NCBI GenBank assembly: GCA_023230925.1
Contig: JALNWK010000051.1
Span: 1 to 20,384, forward strand
DNA from: Limnochordia bacterium
GTDB lineage: Bacteria > Bacillota > Limnochordia > DUMW01
Reading direction: 5' to 3'
Length of the DNA stretch: 20,384 nt
Numbering within the stretch: position 1 is the first letter of the stretch; each line of letters opens with the position of its first letter. Shown here in pieces: positions 14,206-20,384 of this stretch. The position numbers and the translations under genes are program-made. The notes beneath the pieces were generated by a model. It had not been told where the DNA came from and made no database searches. It saw only the letters and a program-made list of their open reading frames with translations.

Positions 14206-14282
14206 GCCCCGCTAGCTCAGTTGGCCAGAGCACCTGACTCTTAATCAGGGCGTCCTGGGTTCGAGTCCCAGGCGGGGCACCA
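14206..14282 (+). tRNA. tRNA-Lys (anticodon CTT)
   Basis: 77-nt cloverleaf with encoded CCA; acceptor GCCCCGC/GCGGGGC; anticodon arm CTGA-CTCTTAA-TCAG gives CTT, reading AAG; T arm CCTGG-GTTCGAG-TCCCAGG. Third gene of the tRNA operon, directly before its terminator. Confidence 0.96.
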
Positions 14283-14286
14283 CTTC

Positions 14287-14315
14287 AAACCCTTGGTAAT
14301 AAGGGTTTCTTTTTT
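14287..14315 (+). terminator. Rho-independent terminator of the tRNA operon
   Basis: AAACCCTT (14287-14294) and AAGGGTTT (14301-14308) form an 8-bp stem with a 6-nt loop, followed by C and six T. Confidence 0.9.
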
Positions 14316-14489
14316 ACCCCAGCTTTCAAGGACGATATCAGAAGGTCACCTAGACGAGATGAGGTAGAGTTCAGACCGTTTGATTGTGAAACCTTCGACG
14401 GACGGTATCATAACACAATAGAACACTGGTGGATGAAGTTGGTGTAATCCGAGCAAGAAGGATTTTCTGCATTAGTAAAGAACATAGAT

Positions 14490-14506
14490 ACATAAGACGT
14501 ATGATG
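14490..14506. promoter_or_regulatory. Candidate operator of the GntR regulator (site 1, autoregulatory)
   Basis: ACATAAGACGTATGATG lies 23 nt before the regulator start. Apart from one base it is identical to site 2 at 15293-15309. The core is a palindrome centred on C/G (CATAAGAC facing GTATGATG; 6 of 8 paired positions). Confidence 0.6.
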
Positions 14507-14529
14507 GATTCTCCAAAAGGGTGCATAAA

Positions 14530-15246
14530 ATGGCAGCTAATTCGTTAGGACGACATTCACGGGTTTTTGTGGAAGTCCGGAAAGCAATTGAAGACTATAT
14601 TATTGAACATTCTCTTAAACCGGGTGATCAGTTGCCGACTGAACCCGAGTTCTGCGAACTGTTCGGTGTTAGTAGAACAGCGGTAAGAGAGGCGATGAAG
14701 TTACTTGAAGTCTTTGGTGTTGTCAGTATTGAACCGGGGCGGGGTACCTTTCTCAAAAAGCCCAATGCCGCAGATATGTTAAGTGGGCTTCCACTTAGCC
14801 TCATGCTTCGTCAAGAAGATTTCCGAGAGGTGACTGAAGTACGTCGAATTCTAGAACGCTACTGCATGGAAAAGGCAGCTAATTGTGTTACTGTCTTTCG
14901 TGAAGAGCTAACAGTGATTAGAATGGTGGATAACCTTGGTGAGTGCGTTCGAGAAATGGAGCGAAAGGCCCACGATGGGGAAACACTGATCGAAGAGGAC
15001 ATTGCGTTTCATCGAATTCTAGCCGAATTTGCAGATAACAGTGTGTTACTGATGATTCTAGAGCTCTTCTGGAATTTGCGAAGCAGATTTCCACAGGATA
15101 ATTCCAAAGAGGCATTACAGATACGATATCACAGGCATCAACGCTTGTACGATGCCATAAACAGTGGCAATATGTCCGCTTTGGACGAGGCTTTTGAAGA
15201 GCACTATACAGGCAGCATCGAAGAAACAAGTTTGATGGATATATAA
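14530..15246 (+). CDS. GntR-family transcription regulator, FadR subfamily
   Basis: Ligand-responsive repressor of a sugar or sugar-acid operon, by context. The 238-residue protein has an N-terminal winged helix (about 8-75; YIIEHSLKPGDQLPTEPEFC, FGVSRTAVREAMKLLEVFG, PGRGTFL) and a C-terminal FCD all-helical domain (about 95-225). Metal-ligand candidates are Asp and His in EEDIAFHRILAEFADN and a His in FEEHYTG. I chose ATG 14530, which has AAAAGGG 8 nt upstream; GTG 14521 overlaps that site. An imperfect palindrome directly upstream is repeated before the next gene, suggesting that it controls both itself and the island. The 247-nt gap after the tRNA-Lys gene holds only the tRNA terminator and this operator. 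Confidence 0.93.
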   Translation: MAANSLGRHSRVFVEVRKAIEDYIIEHSLKPGDQLPTEPEFCELFGVSRTAVREAMKLLEVFGVVSIEPGRGTFLKKPNAADMLSGLPLSLMLRQEDFREVTEVRRILERYCMEKAANCVTVFREELTVIRMVDNLGECVREMERKAHDGETLIEEDIAFHRILAEFADNSVLLMILELFWNLRSRFPQDNSKEALQIRYHRHQRLYDAINSGNMSALDEAFEEHYTGSIEETSLMDI

Positions 15247-15292
15247 AACAAATCGACGTTGACAGAAGGAAAAGAGGGCGGTGTGTCGAATA

Positions 15293-15309
15293 ACATAATA
15301 CGTATGATG
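15293..15309. promoter_or_regulatory. Candidate operator of the GntR regulator (site 2, before the aldolase gene)
   Basis: ACATAATACGTATGATG matches site 1 at 16 of 17 bases. Here the palindrome CATAATAC/GTATGATG pairs at 7 of 8 positions. It lies 34 nt before the aldolase start and 46 nt after the regulator stop. Confidence 0.65.
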
Positions 15310-15343
15310 TTTAATATTTTGTTAATTGGAGGATTGGTTTGTC

Positions 15344-16210
15344 ATGGGAATAAAAGGAGTCATCCCTCCATTAGTAACACCATTGGATCTGGATGGAAAG
15401 CTTGACGTTGCTTCACTCCAAAGTCTGATTCAACGCCTGATTCAAGATGGCGTTGATGGACTATTCTTGGCCGGTTCGACGGGAGAAGGAGCTAATCTAA
15501 CTGACGGAGTGTACTTTCCTCTAGTTGAAAAGAGTCTGGCTTGCTGTAATAACCTACCAGTATACGTTGGAATTAGCGAAAACGGTACAGGTAAGGTTAA
15601 GGAGAAGATCGATCAGCTAAGTGCATTCTCTATTAATGGGGTTGTCATTACGGCACCAGCCTACTTCAACTACTCATCGCTAGGCCTTAGCGGATTCTTC
15701 ACCGAGATTGCGGATTACAGTCCGTTTCCGGTGATTGTCTACAATATACCGTCGAATAACCATGTATATCTAACACCCGAGTTACTAAAGGATGTGTCTC
15801 AGCATGATAATATCCATGCGGTAAAGGATTCAGCGGGTAGATACATAGACTTTCAACGGTTATTGTTTCTGAAGCAAGAGGGAGCATTCAAAGCGAATTT
15901 GCTACAGGGTTGTGAAGAACTGATGATGGTAAGTGCCCTCTCAGGCGCAGATGGCATTATCCCCGGTATTGCAAACATTGCCGCGAAGGAATGTGTAGGT
16001 ATCTGGCAGGCGGCACAAAAGGGCGATGTGAAAGGCGGCTACAGCATTCAGAAACGCGTACTGGATCTCATGCGTATATACGAGCGAGGCCCCTGGATTT
16101 CAGCTTTGAAAAGTTATCTTTCGAATGAAGGAGTCTGCAAAAACTATGTTACTGCGCCCTTTGGATTTGATGATAACTCAGGGCCGCAGTGCAGTAATAC
16201 TACCACTTAG
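15344..16210 (+). CDS. DapA/NanA-family Schiff-base aldolase, likely N-acetylneuraminate lyase-type
   Basis: TIM-barrel class I aldolase/lyase of the dihydrodipicolinate synthase/N-acetylneuraminate lyase family, using a pyruvate-Lys Schiff base. The 288 residues include the GSTGE pyruvate-binding loop (44-48), catalytic Tyr133 in IVYNIPS, and Schiff-base Lys161 in HAVKDSAG. Those two fall at the same numbers as in E. coli DapA. YNIP without a following Gly fits lyases of the NanA/KDG group better than true DapA (YNVPGRT), but substrate specificity cannot be read reliably. The next gene encodes a sialidase, so cleavage of sialic acid to pyruvate and an amino sugar is the best guess. Start ATG 15344 has GGAGG 11 nt upstream; the conserved GVIPPLVTP follows at once. 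The C-terminus has a short Asn/Thr-rich tail. Confidence 0.85.
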   Translation: MGIKGVIPPLVTPLDLDGKLDVASLQSLIQRLIQDGVDGLFLAGSTGEGANLTDGVYFPLVEKSLACCNNLPVYVGISENGTGKVKEKIDQLSAFSINGVVITAPAYFNYSSLGLSGFFTEIADYSPFPVIVYNIPSNNHVYLTPELLKDVSQHDNIHAVKDSAGRYIDFQRLLFLKQEGAFKANLLQGCEELMMVSALSGADGIIPGIANIAAKECVGIWQAAQKGDVKGGYSIQKRVLDLMRIYERGPWISALKSYLSNEGVCKNYVTAPFGFDDNSGPQCSNTTT

Positions 16211-16234
16211 ACTTGTTTTCGAAGGATTGATATT

Positions 16235-17260
16235 ATGCATTGGAAGAAGGACCTGTTTGTCGGAGGACAAGACGGGTATCATACCTACCGGATTCCAGCG
16301 ATAGTTGCAACGGAAAATGGCACTCTATTGGCGTTCTGCGAGGGACGTAGAAACGAGTCTGGTGATGCCGGGGCAATCGACATATTGCTAAGGAGAAGCG
16401 CTGATGGAGGACAGAACTGGAGCCGATTTCAGGTTGTTGTTGATGGCTGTGGCGATACTGCTGGTAATCCTGCTCCGGTTGTAGACAAAACCACGGGGAC
16501 TGTATGGCTGTTATCCTGTAAAAATGACGCTGAGGGCGGGGAACCACTTATTCTTCAAGGAAAGGCTCCCCGTACAATCTGGGTGACACGTAGTTTAGAT
16601 GATGGTATTAGTTGGGATAAGCCTAAGGAAATCACAGACTCGGTTAAGGACCCTGAGTGGACGTGGTATGCTACCGGACCCTGTCACGGGATCCGGTTGA
16701 GTTGTGGCCGGCTAATAGTCCCCTGCGATCATGTTTTGGGCGCAAACCCTGAGCAGAATCCTAATCGGTATTACTCTCATATTATCTACAGCGACGACCA
16801 TGGACAGACATGGAACACAGGAGGTACTGTTGGACCGGGTACTAACGAGTCTACAGTTGCCGAGACTGCTGATGGTAGGTTGTATCTAAATTGCCGTTCA
16901 GTGGATAATTACAAGCGGGCTGTTGCTTTTAGCAGTGATCGCGGCGAGAGTTTTCAAGGATTAGCATGGAGTGAACTGATTGAACCGAGGTGTCAGGCAA
17001 GCGTAGTGTCCTTTGGGATCAACAATGAATATGTCTTTTTTGCGAACCCTGCTGGCACTGAACGAAAAGATCTCACTATCAGATTGAGTTCTGATGGGTG
17101 TCGTACATGGGAAAAAAGCCAAGTGATTTATCAAGGACCAGCCGCCTATTCGGATCTGTGTGTTTGGCCAAACAGCGAGGGAATTGGATGCTTATTTGAG
17201 AATGGTCAGCACCAACCGTATGAGCAAATCTCCCTGGTGTTCATCAAAGCAGGATTATAG
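16235..17260 (+). CDS. Sialidase/neuraminidase-like protein (GH33-type six-bladed propeller), no signal peptide
   Basis: Exo-glycosidase likely releasing terminal sialic (or related nonulosonic) acid. The 341 residues show YRIP with the first Arg of the Arg triad (Arg19), the acid/base Asp candidate Asp44 in SGDAGAIDILLRRS, and repeated Asp boxes (SxDxGxxW/F): SADGGQNW (55-62), SLDDGISW, SDDHGQTW, SSDRGESF and SSDGCRTW. A later Arg lies in EPRCQAS and a candidate nucleophile Tyr in AAYSDL. There is no secretion signal and the length is that of the bare catalytic domain, so it probably acts in the cytoplasm on imported oligosaccharides. ATG 16235 has GAAGGA 8 nt upstream; the gap to the aldolase gene is 24 nt, implying co-transcription. 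Sialidase-like enzymes acting on Kdo or other acidic sugars remain possible. Confidence 0.9.
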   Translation: MHWKKDLFVGGQDGYHTYRIPAIVATENGTLLAFCEGRRNESGDAGAIDILLRRSADGGQNWSRFQVVVDGCGDTAGNPAPVVDKTTGTVWLLSCKNDAEGGEPLILQGKAPRTIWVTRSLDDGISWDKPKEITDSVKDPEWTWYATGPCHGIRLSCGRLIVPCDHVLGANPEQNPNRYYSHIIYSDDHGQTWNTGGTVGPGTNESTVAETADGRLYLNCRSVDNYKRAVAFSSDRGESFQGLAWSELIEPRCQASVVSFGINNEYVFFANPAGTERKDLTIRLSSDGCRTWEKSQVIYQGPAAYSDLCVWPNSEGIGCLFENGQHQPYEQISLVFIKAGL

Positions 17261-17319
17261 TCGAATTCTCTTGACTTGAGACCCGGGGTAGTATCCCAAA
17301 AGTCTGAGGTGGTCTAGCA

Positions 17320-18609
17320 ATGTTTTCCGGGCGGAGGACAGTCTATGTGATGCGTATAATCCTTGTAATAGTAGGTGTGAGCATGGCGGGATATGAGAAA
17401 AGTATTTCAAGCACGACTGGTGAAGGAGGATTTACCGCAATTCTTAATATTGATTTCCATGACCTGATTCACTGTCCATTTGCGGGCCAATTTGTCGGAA
17501 CAAGGTGGAGATTTTATTCGCCCTGGGATTTGGAGAAATTGATTTATCATGCGGCGGATCACGGATTTACTCGAGTTAACTTCAGGATAGCGGTATGTGG
17601 TAAAACGAGTATCCCCTCAACGGTCAAGGAGCAAGCGGACATTACACCGATCTGGGTTTCTACACTTAAACTTTATGACCCCTTCGGAGTAGCAGTTGCC
17701 GCGGCAAGGAAAGCCGGCATTGAGATCTATGCCTGGCTTACTCCACTAGATGATGCGGGTCCAGTGTACCAAGGGGATACCAGACGGCAAAGCCGATTCT
17801 CTATGGACAATCCATTTTACCAGTTATTGTCCAAATACGGCCATGACCCCCTATGGGGAGTATATTGTTTTGGGTACGAAGAGGTAGTGGATTACCATCT
17901 TGCCCATCTTAACGAAATTCTCGCCTATGGTGCTGATGGAGTCTTCTTTTCTACTCGAACCCACTCCAATATTGATGAACGGCAGATTGAATATGGGTTC
18001 AATGAACCAGTTATCGAAAGATACAAAGAGTTGTATGGGGGAGATCCAAGAGACCCGGATTACTATAGCTTGGAAAGGTTTTCTCAGGTGCAGGGGGATT
18101 TCTTCACCGAATTTCTGGCTGCGGCTGCCGAGCGAGTTCATAACCAAGGCCAGAAGTTACAGGTAGCTGTTTCCTGGCAAAGGAACGGACGAATTGCCAA
18201 TCGACTAGGGGGTCTGCACAAGGATTTCTACCAATGGAAACGATGGGTTGAAGAAGGAATTATCGATGAACTCGTAATAGGAGGTGATATGGCTACCGGA
18301 AATGACCCCGAACACATCTTGCCCTATATTGAAGTTGAGGCTGACTCAGCTAATCCCGAGTATTTCCGTTCCAGGTTGACATGGCACATACCGATTTATC
18401 GTTGGCTAACCTTATGGTCTTGGGGTTGGCCCGATGATGTCTCTGAGGTGACTTCCGAACCCACCCGTTCCTTCACTGACGATGTTGTCTCGGAGATGAT
18501 CCTCAAGGCACAGACCTCGGGTTTGGACGGTATAATTCTGCACGAGGTAGTAAATATAGACACGCATGGGCAATGGGACACCTATAAGAAGTTACTGAAG
18601 GGTCAATGA
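17320..18609 (+). CDS. Uncharacterised TIM-barrel-like protein, possibly a GHL10-type glycoside hydrolase
   Basis: I do not firmly recognise the family. The 429 residues look like a putative glycoside-hydrolase barrel: FHDLIHCPF, WDLEKLIYHAADHGFTRVNF (strand-helix), AAARKAGIEIYAWLTPLDD, YFGYEEVVDYHLAHLNEIL-like text followed by YGADGVFFSTRTHSN, KLQVAVSWQRNG, DELVIGGDMATG, and GLDGIILHEVVN. The pattern 'helix then GADGVFF' and Tyr/Trp-rich strands fit proteins annotated as glycosyl-hydrolase-like 10. Acidic residues at strand ends could be catalytic but I cannot assign them. The N-terminus (RRTVYVMRIILVIVGVSMAG) is weakly hydrophobic: perhaps a poor signal or anchor, with no lipobox. Ribosome binding site GAGGTGG (17306-17312) supports ATG 17320. 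It lies 59 nt after the sialidase and 56 nt before the ABC binding protein, so it probably acts on the same glycan. Confidence 0.6.
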   Translation: MFSGRRTVYVMRIILVIVGVSMAGYEKSISSTTGEGGFTAILNIDFHDLIHCPFAGQFVGTRWRFYSPWDLEKLIYHAADHGFTRVNFRIAVCGKTSIPSTVKEQADITPIWVSTLKLYDPFGVAVAAARKAGIEIYAWLTPLDDAGPVYQGDTRRQSRFSMDNPFYQLLSKYGHDPLWGVYCFGYEEVVDYHLAHLNEILAYGADGVFFSTRTHSNIDERQIEYGFNEPVIERYKELYGGDPRDPDYYSLERFSQVQGDFFTEFLAAAAERVHNQGQKLQVAVSWQRNGRIANRLGGLHKDFYQWKRWVEEGIIDELVIGGDMATGNDPEHILPYIEVEADSANPEYFRSRLTWHIPIYRWLTLWSWGWPDDVSEVTSEPTRSFTDDVVSEMILKAQTSGLDGIILHEVVNIDTHGQWDTYKKLLKGQ

Positions 18610-18665
18610 TGGTACAAACAATGAAATTAAGATGCTAGAGTTGAAACGCAAAAGGATGTGAATTT

Positions 18666-19949
18666 ATGCGAAAAATGGTTTGTATCAGTATACTATTGTG
18701 TATCACGCTGTTGGCAGCGGCCCCAGCTTTTGGCAACGAGAGGACAACAATAGTAATGGCGGGCTGGGCCCACCCTGATGATATGAAGGATGTTATTGCT
18801 GAATTTGAAGCGAAGCACCCGTGGATTCAAGTGGAGTATCGGTATGTGGAAGGTGGGACTTTAGGATATACTAGCGCAGTCGCACTATGGGCTGTGGGAG
18901 GTGCCTTACCCGACGTTTTGCCGGTACCGTTTTGGTCTTTCTATGATTTGCTGGAAGTCGGCGCTTTGGCTGGACTAAATGAGCTAATCGAACGAGATCA
19001 GGACGAAGTTAATATTTCGGATTATCTGCCTGGTGCACTAGAAGCCCATCAAAGGGACGGTGTCATCTATGGATTGCCAGGCGGACTTGAGTTGATGACT
19101 ATTCTGTGCAACAACGATCTTTTCATGGAAAAGGGGCTGGCCTTACCGAGTCAAGAGTTCCTGCAAGGCAATTGGTCTATAGAAACCATGATTGATGCAG
19201 CAAGGAAGCTCACCACTGAGAACCCTAACGGGCGTTTGGACACAGTCGGAGTATACATGGAAACTAATCAGTTAGAATTCATTGCACCATATGTTTGGGC
19301 CTATGGGGGACGAATTTTCTCTGATGATGGGTTCTATTGTCTTTTGGATAGTCCAGAGGCGTTGGAAGGTATTGAAGTGCTGGTCTCGCTTCTTCAGGAA
19401 GAGAAGGCTTTCGTTACAACGGCACAACGTGGACATTTCAAAGCAGATTGGTGGGATGCCTTGGCTGGCGGTGATGCTGGAATGCTAAGCTGGTGGATAT
19501 CAGCTGCTGAACTAATTCGAGCCCAGGGCATCAATTGGCAGCTTGGTCTAGTTCCATTTCCGAAGGGGGTTACCAATCGGACCAATCTGATCGCTTTCCA
19601 CAGCACAGGGGTTTCATCAACCGGTGCTCATAAAGATGAGGCATGGGAACTTGTGAAGTTCTTAGCCGGGGAAGCAACGCCTCGATCGGATTCGACCGGA
19701 ATGTTTGCGAGAATATCGTATATGGGACCTTGGATGGAAAACATGAGAAATTATCTAGGTGTTCAAGGCGTAGAACTAATTGGGCTCGCGCAAGAGGCCA
19801 TGCGATCATTCGCACGACCGGTTAGCGCAAAAGCGACCAGTATCGTAGCGGAACTATTGCAGAGAGGATTCCTTGGTCAGCTCAGTGCCCCTGTGGCCGT
19901 CCGTGAGGCTGTGCGATTAGCAGAGGGAGTACTACAGGAGTATCGGTAA
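18666..19949 (+). CDS. Sugar ABC transporter substrate-binding protein (SBP family 1)
   Basis: Extracytoplasmic binding protein that would deliver a sugar or oligosaccharide to an ABC importer. The 427 residues start with a classical signal peptide (MRK, then VCISILLCITLLAAAPAFG; cleavage near residue 23-25), followed by an SBP family 1 fold: TTIVMAGWAHPDDMKDVIAE, FEAKHPWIQVEY, VWAYGGRIFSDDG and AGGDAGMLSWWIS, then the hinge-type QLGLVPFPKG and KDEAWELVKFLAGE. No Cys follows the signal, so there is no lipid anchor, which is unusual for a monoderm Firmicute. The permease and ATPase genes are not in the window. AAAGGA lies 9 nt before the ATG. Same strand and short gaps place it in the sialidase island. 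Confidence 0.92.
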   Translation: MRKMVCISILLCITLLAAAPAFGNERTTIVMAGWAHPDDMKDVIAEFEAKHPWIQVEYRYVEGGTLGYTSAVALWAVGGALPDVLPVPFWSFYDLLEVGALAGLNELIERDQDEVNISDYLPGALEAHQRDGVIYGLPGGLELMTILCNNDLFMEKGLALPSQEFLQGNWSIETMIDAARKLTTENPNGRLDTVGVYMETNQLEFIAPYVWAYGGRIFSDDGFYCLLDSPEALEGIEVLVSLLQEEKAFVTTAQRGHFKADWWDALAGGDAGMLSWWISAAELIRAQGINWQLGLVPFPKGVTNRTNLIAFHSTGVSSTGAHKDEAWELVKFLAGEATPRSDSTGMFARISYMGPWMENMRNYLGVQGVELIGLAQEAMRSFARPVSAKATSIVAELLQRGFLGQLSAPVAVREAVRLAEGVLQEYR

Positions 19950-19999
19950 TATCAAAAACAAGATAATCAACCAACACAATATGAGGAGGGCAAGAAATA

Positions 20000-20257
20000 A
20001 TGAAGTTTAAGTTTGAATCATTACTCGTGGTAACATTTCTTTTGAGTATGGTATGTTGCGTTCCGGCGCTGGCCGAAATCACTGGTGTCTTTCCGGAGAA
20101 CGGAGCAAGTCAGGTTTTCAACTATACACCCATCGAAATAGAGTTTGCTGCAAAGCCTAGCGATGTAGACTTGAAGATGACTCCAGCGGTAGATGGTGAG
20201 GTCACCTGGCAGGGCAATAAGTTGCGCTTTGTGGAGACCGTCAAGTTAACTGTGTAA
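20000..20257 (+). pseudogene. Exported Ig-like (SbsA/Big_5) protein, 5' fragment truncated by an insertion sequence
   Basis: The frame codes for 85 residues: a signal peptide (about 1-25, ending CVPALA) then one Big_5-type Ig-like domain (VFPENGASQV, IEIEFAAKPSDVDLKM, GEVTWQGNKLRFV). In this family the domain normally continues as LxFxPxxxLxxxTxYTVTV and is followed by more sequence; here the reading turns into ETVKLTV and stops. The DNA of these last codons (from about 20234) looks like the terminal inverted repeat of an IS256-type element whose transposase lies immediately downstream on the minus strand. I therefore read the gene as the N-terminal piece of a longer cell-surface or exported protein. 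GAGGAGGG just upstream of ATG 20000 is a strong ribosome binding site. It lies 50 nt after the ABC binding protein. Complete small protein is the alternative. Confidence 0.65.
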
Positions 20258-20262
20258 ACTCC
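20234..20262. repeat. Probable terminal inverted repeat of an IS256-family element
   Basis: GAGACCGTCAAGTTAACTGT continuing GTAAACTCC lies between the broken exported-protein gene and the stop of the minus-strand transposase, 9 nt from that stop. From memory, IS256-family ends commonly carry a TGTGTAAA motif. The matching other end is outside the window, so the exact boundary and target duplication cannot be set. Confidence 0.5.
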
Positions 20263-20270
20263 AAATCCTC

Positions 20271-20384
20271 CTAAGAGTAATTTGTGACCCGTTCTCCAAA
20301 GTAGACAGTCAACTGTGAGTATATTGTACCCCAATTGCGCATTACCTTAGTCCATCGCCTTTCTGTATCCTGGATAGCCAAATA
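20271..20384 (-). CDS. IS256 (mutator)-family transposase, C-terminal part (cut by window edge)
   Basis: The minus strand is open from the window edge to a TAG at 20271-20273, giving 37 residues: YLAIQDTERRWTKVMRNWG, then TIYSQLTVYFGERVTNYS. From family knowledge this is the characteristic end of IS256-type transposases, which close with 'xxKWTxPxxxWxxxLxQLxIxFxxRxx'. The catalytic DDE residues lie upstream, outside the window. Position and orientation next to a candidate inverted repeat, and next to a gene that stops abruptly, support a complete IS end here. Only the last tenth of the protein is visible, so integrity is unknown. Confidence 0.75.
   Translation of the reverse strand, partial: YLAIQDTERRWTKVMRNWGTIYSQLTVYFGERVTNYS

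Noticed and set aside
12482..14282. tRNA cluster as an integrated element flanked by attachment repeats
   Set aside because: The 3' ends of tRNA-Leu and tRNA-Lys share only general T-arm similarity, and no integrase or long direct repeat is present.
1..20384. CRISPR array or toxin-antitoxin module
   Set aside because: I found no regularly spaced repeats and no paired small toxin/antitoxin frames on reading the window.

Overview
The window comes from a spore-forming Firmicute, probably an anaerobic Clostridia or Limnochordia-like lineage. Evidence for this is the conserved block rplY(ctc)-pth-mfd-spoVT-mazG-[HU]-spoIID-yabP-yabQ-divIC-yabR, which follows the order of the Bacillus subtilis ctc-to-yabR region, together with sporulation genes (spoVT, spoIID, yabP, yabQ), strong AGGAGG-type ribosome binding sites, and frequent TTG and GTG starts. 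Placement below class level is inference. The two exported proteins in the right half carry signal peptidase I-type signals and no lipobox, which would suit a diderm Firmicute.

Layout. 1-114 (minus): the first 38 codons of an IS1634/IS4-type transposase, cut by the window edge, with its own promoter. 301-7443 (plus): rplY, pth, mfd, spoVT and mazG, covering ribosome maintenance, transcription-coupled repair, spore regulation and nucleotide or metabolite housekeeping. 7474-7752 (minus): an HU gene inverted relative to its neighbours. 7906-10255 (plus): spoIID, yabP, yabQ and a DivIC/FtsB-like divisome gene; yabP-yabQ lies behind a good sigma-E-like promoter. 10403-12346: the S1-domain protein YabR with its promoter and terminator, then a DUF501-Ppx/GppA fusion. 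12424-14282: tRNA-Leu(TAA), a convergent PocR-AraC type regulator, then an initiator tRNA-Met, elongator tRNA-Met and tRNA-Lys(CTT) operon ending in a clear terminator.

14490-20257 is an accessory carbohydrate island, all on the plus strand: a FadR-type GntR regulator, a DapA/NanA-type aldolase, a cytoplasmic GH33-type sialidase, an unassigned TIM-barrel-like protein, a sugar ABC substrate-binding protein, and the start of an exported Ig-like (SbsA/Big_5) protein. Nearly identical imperfect palindromes sit in front of the regulator and in front of the aldolase, so the island is probably one regulon. I read it as uptake and intracellular cleavage of a sialylated or related acidic glycan. The last gene appears to be broken by an IS256-type element whose inverted repeat and transposase C-terminus (minus strand) run to the window end.

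The points most worth a second look are: the DUF501-Ppx fusion, which lacks the usual Asp of the first ASKHA phosphate motif; the paired GntR operators; the insertion sequences at both edges, one of which seems to have truncated an exported-protein gene; the inverted HU gene with no RqcP (yabO) gene beside it; and the two-hairpin, mini-ORF spacer in front of pth, which has no ribosome binding site of its own.
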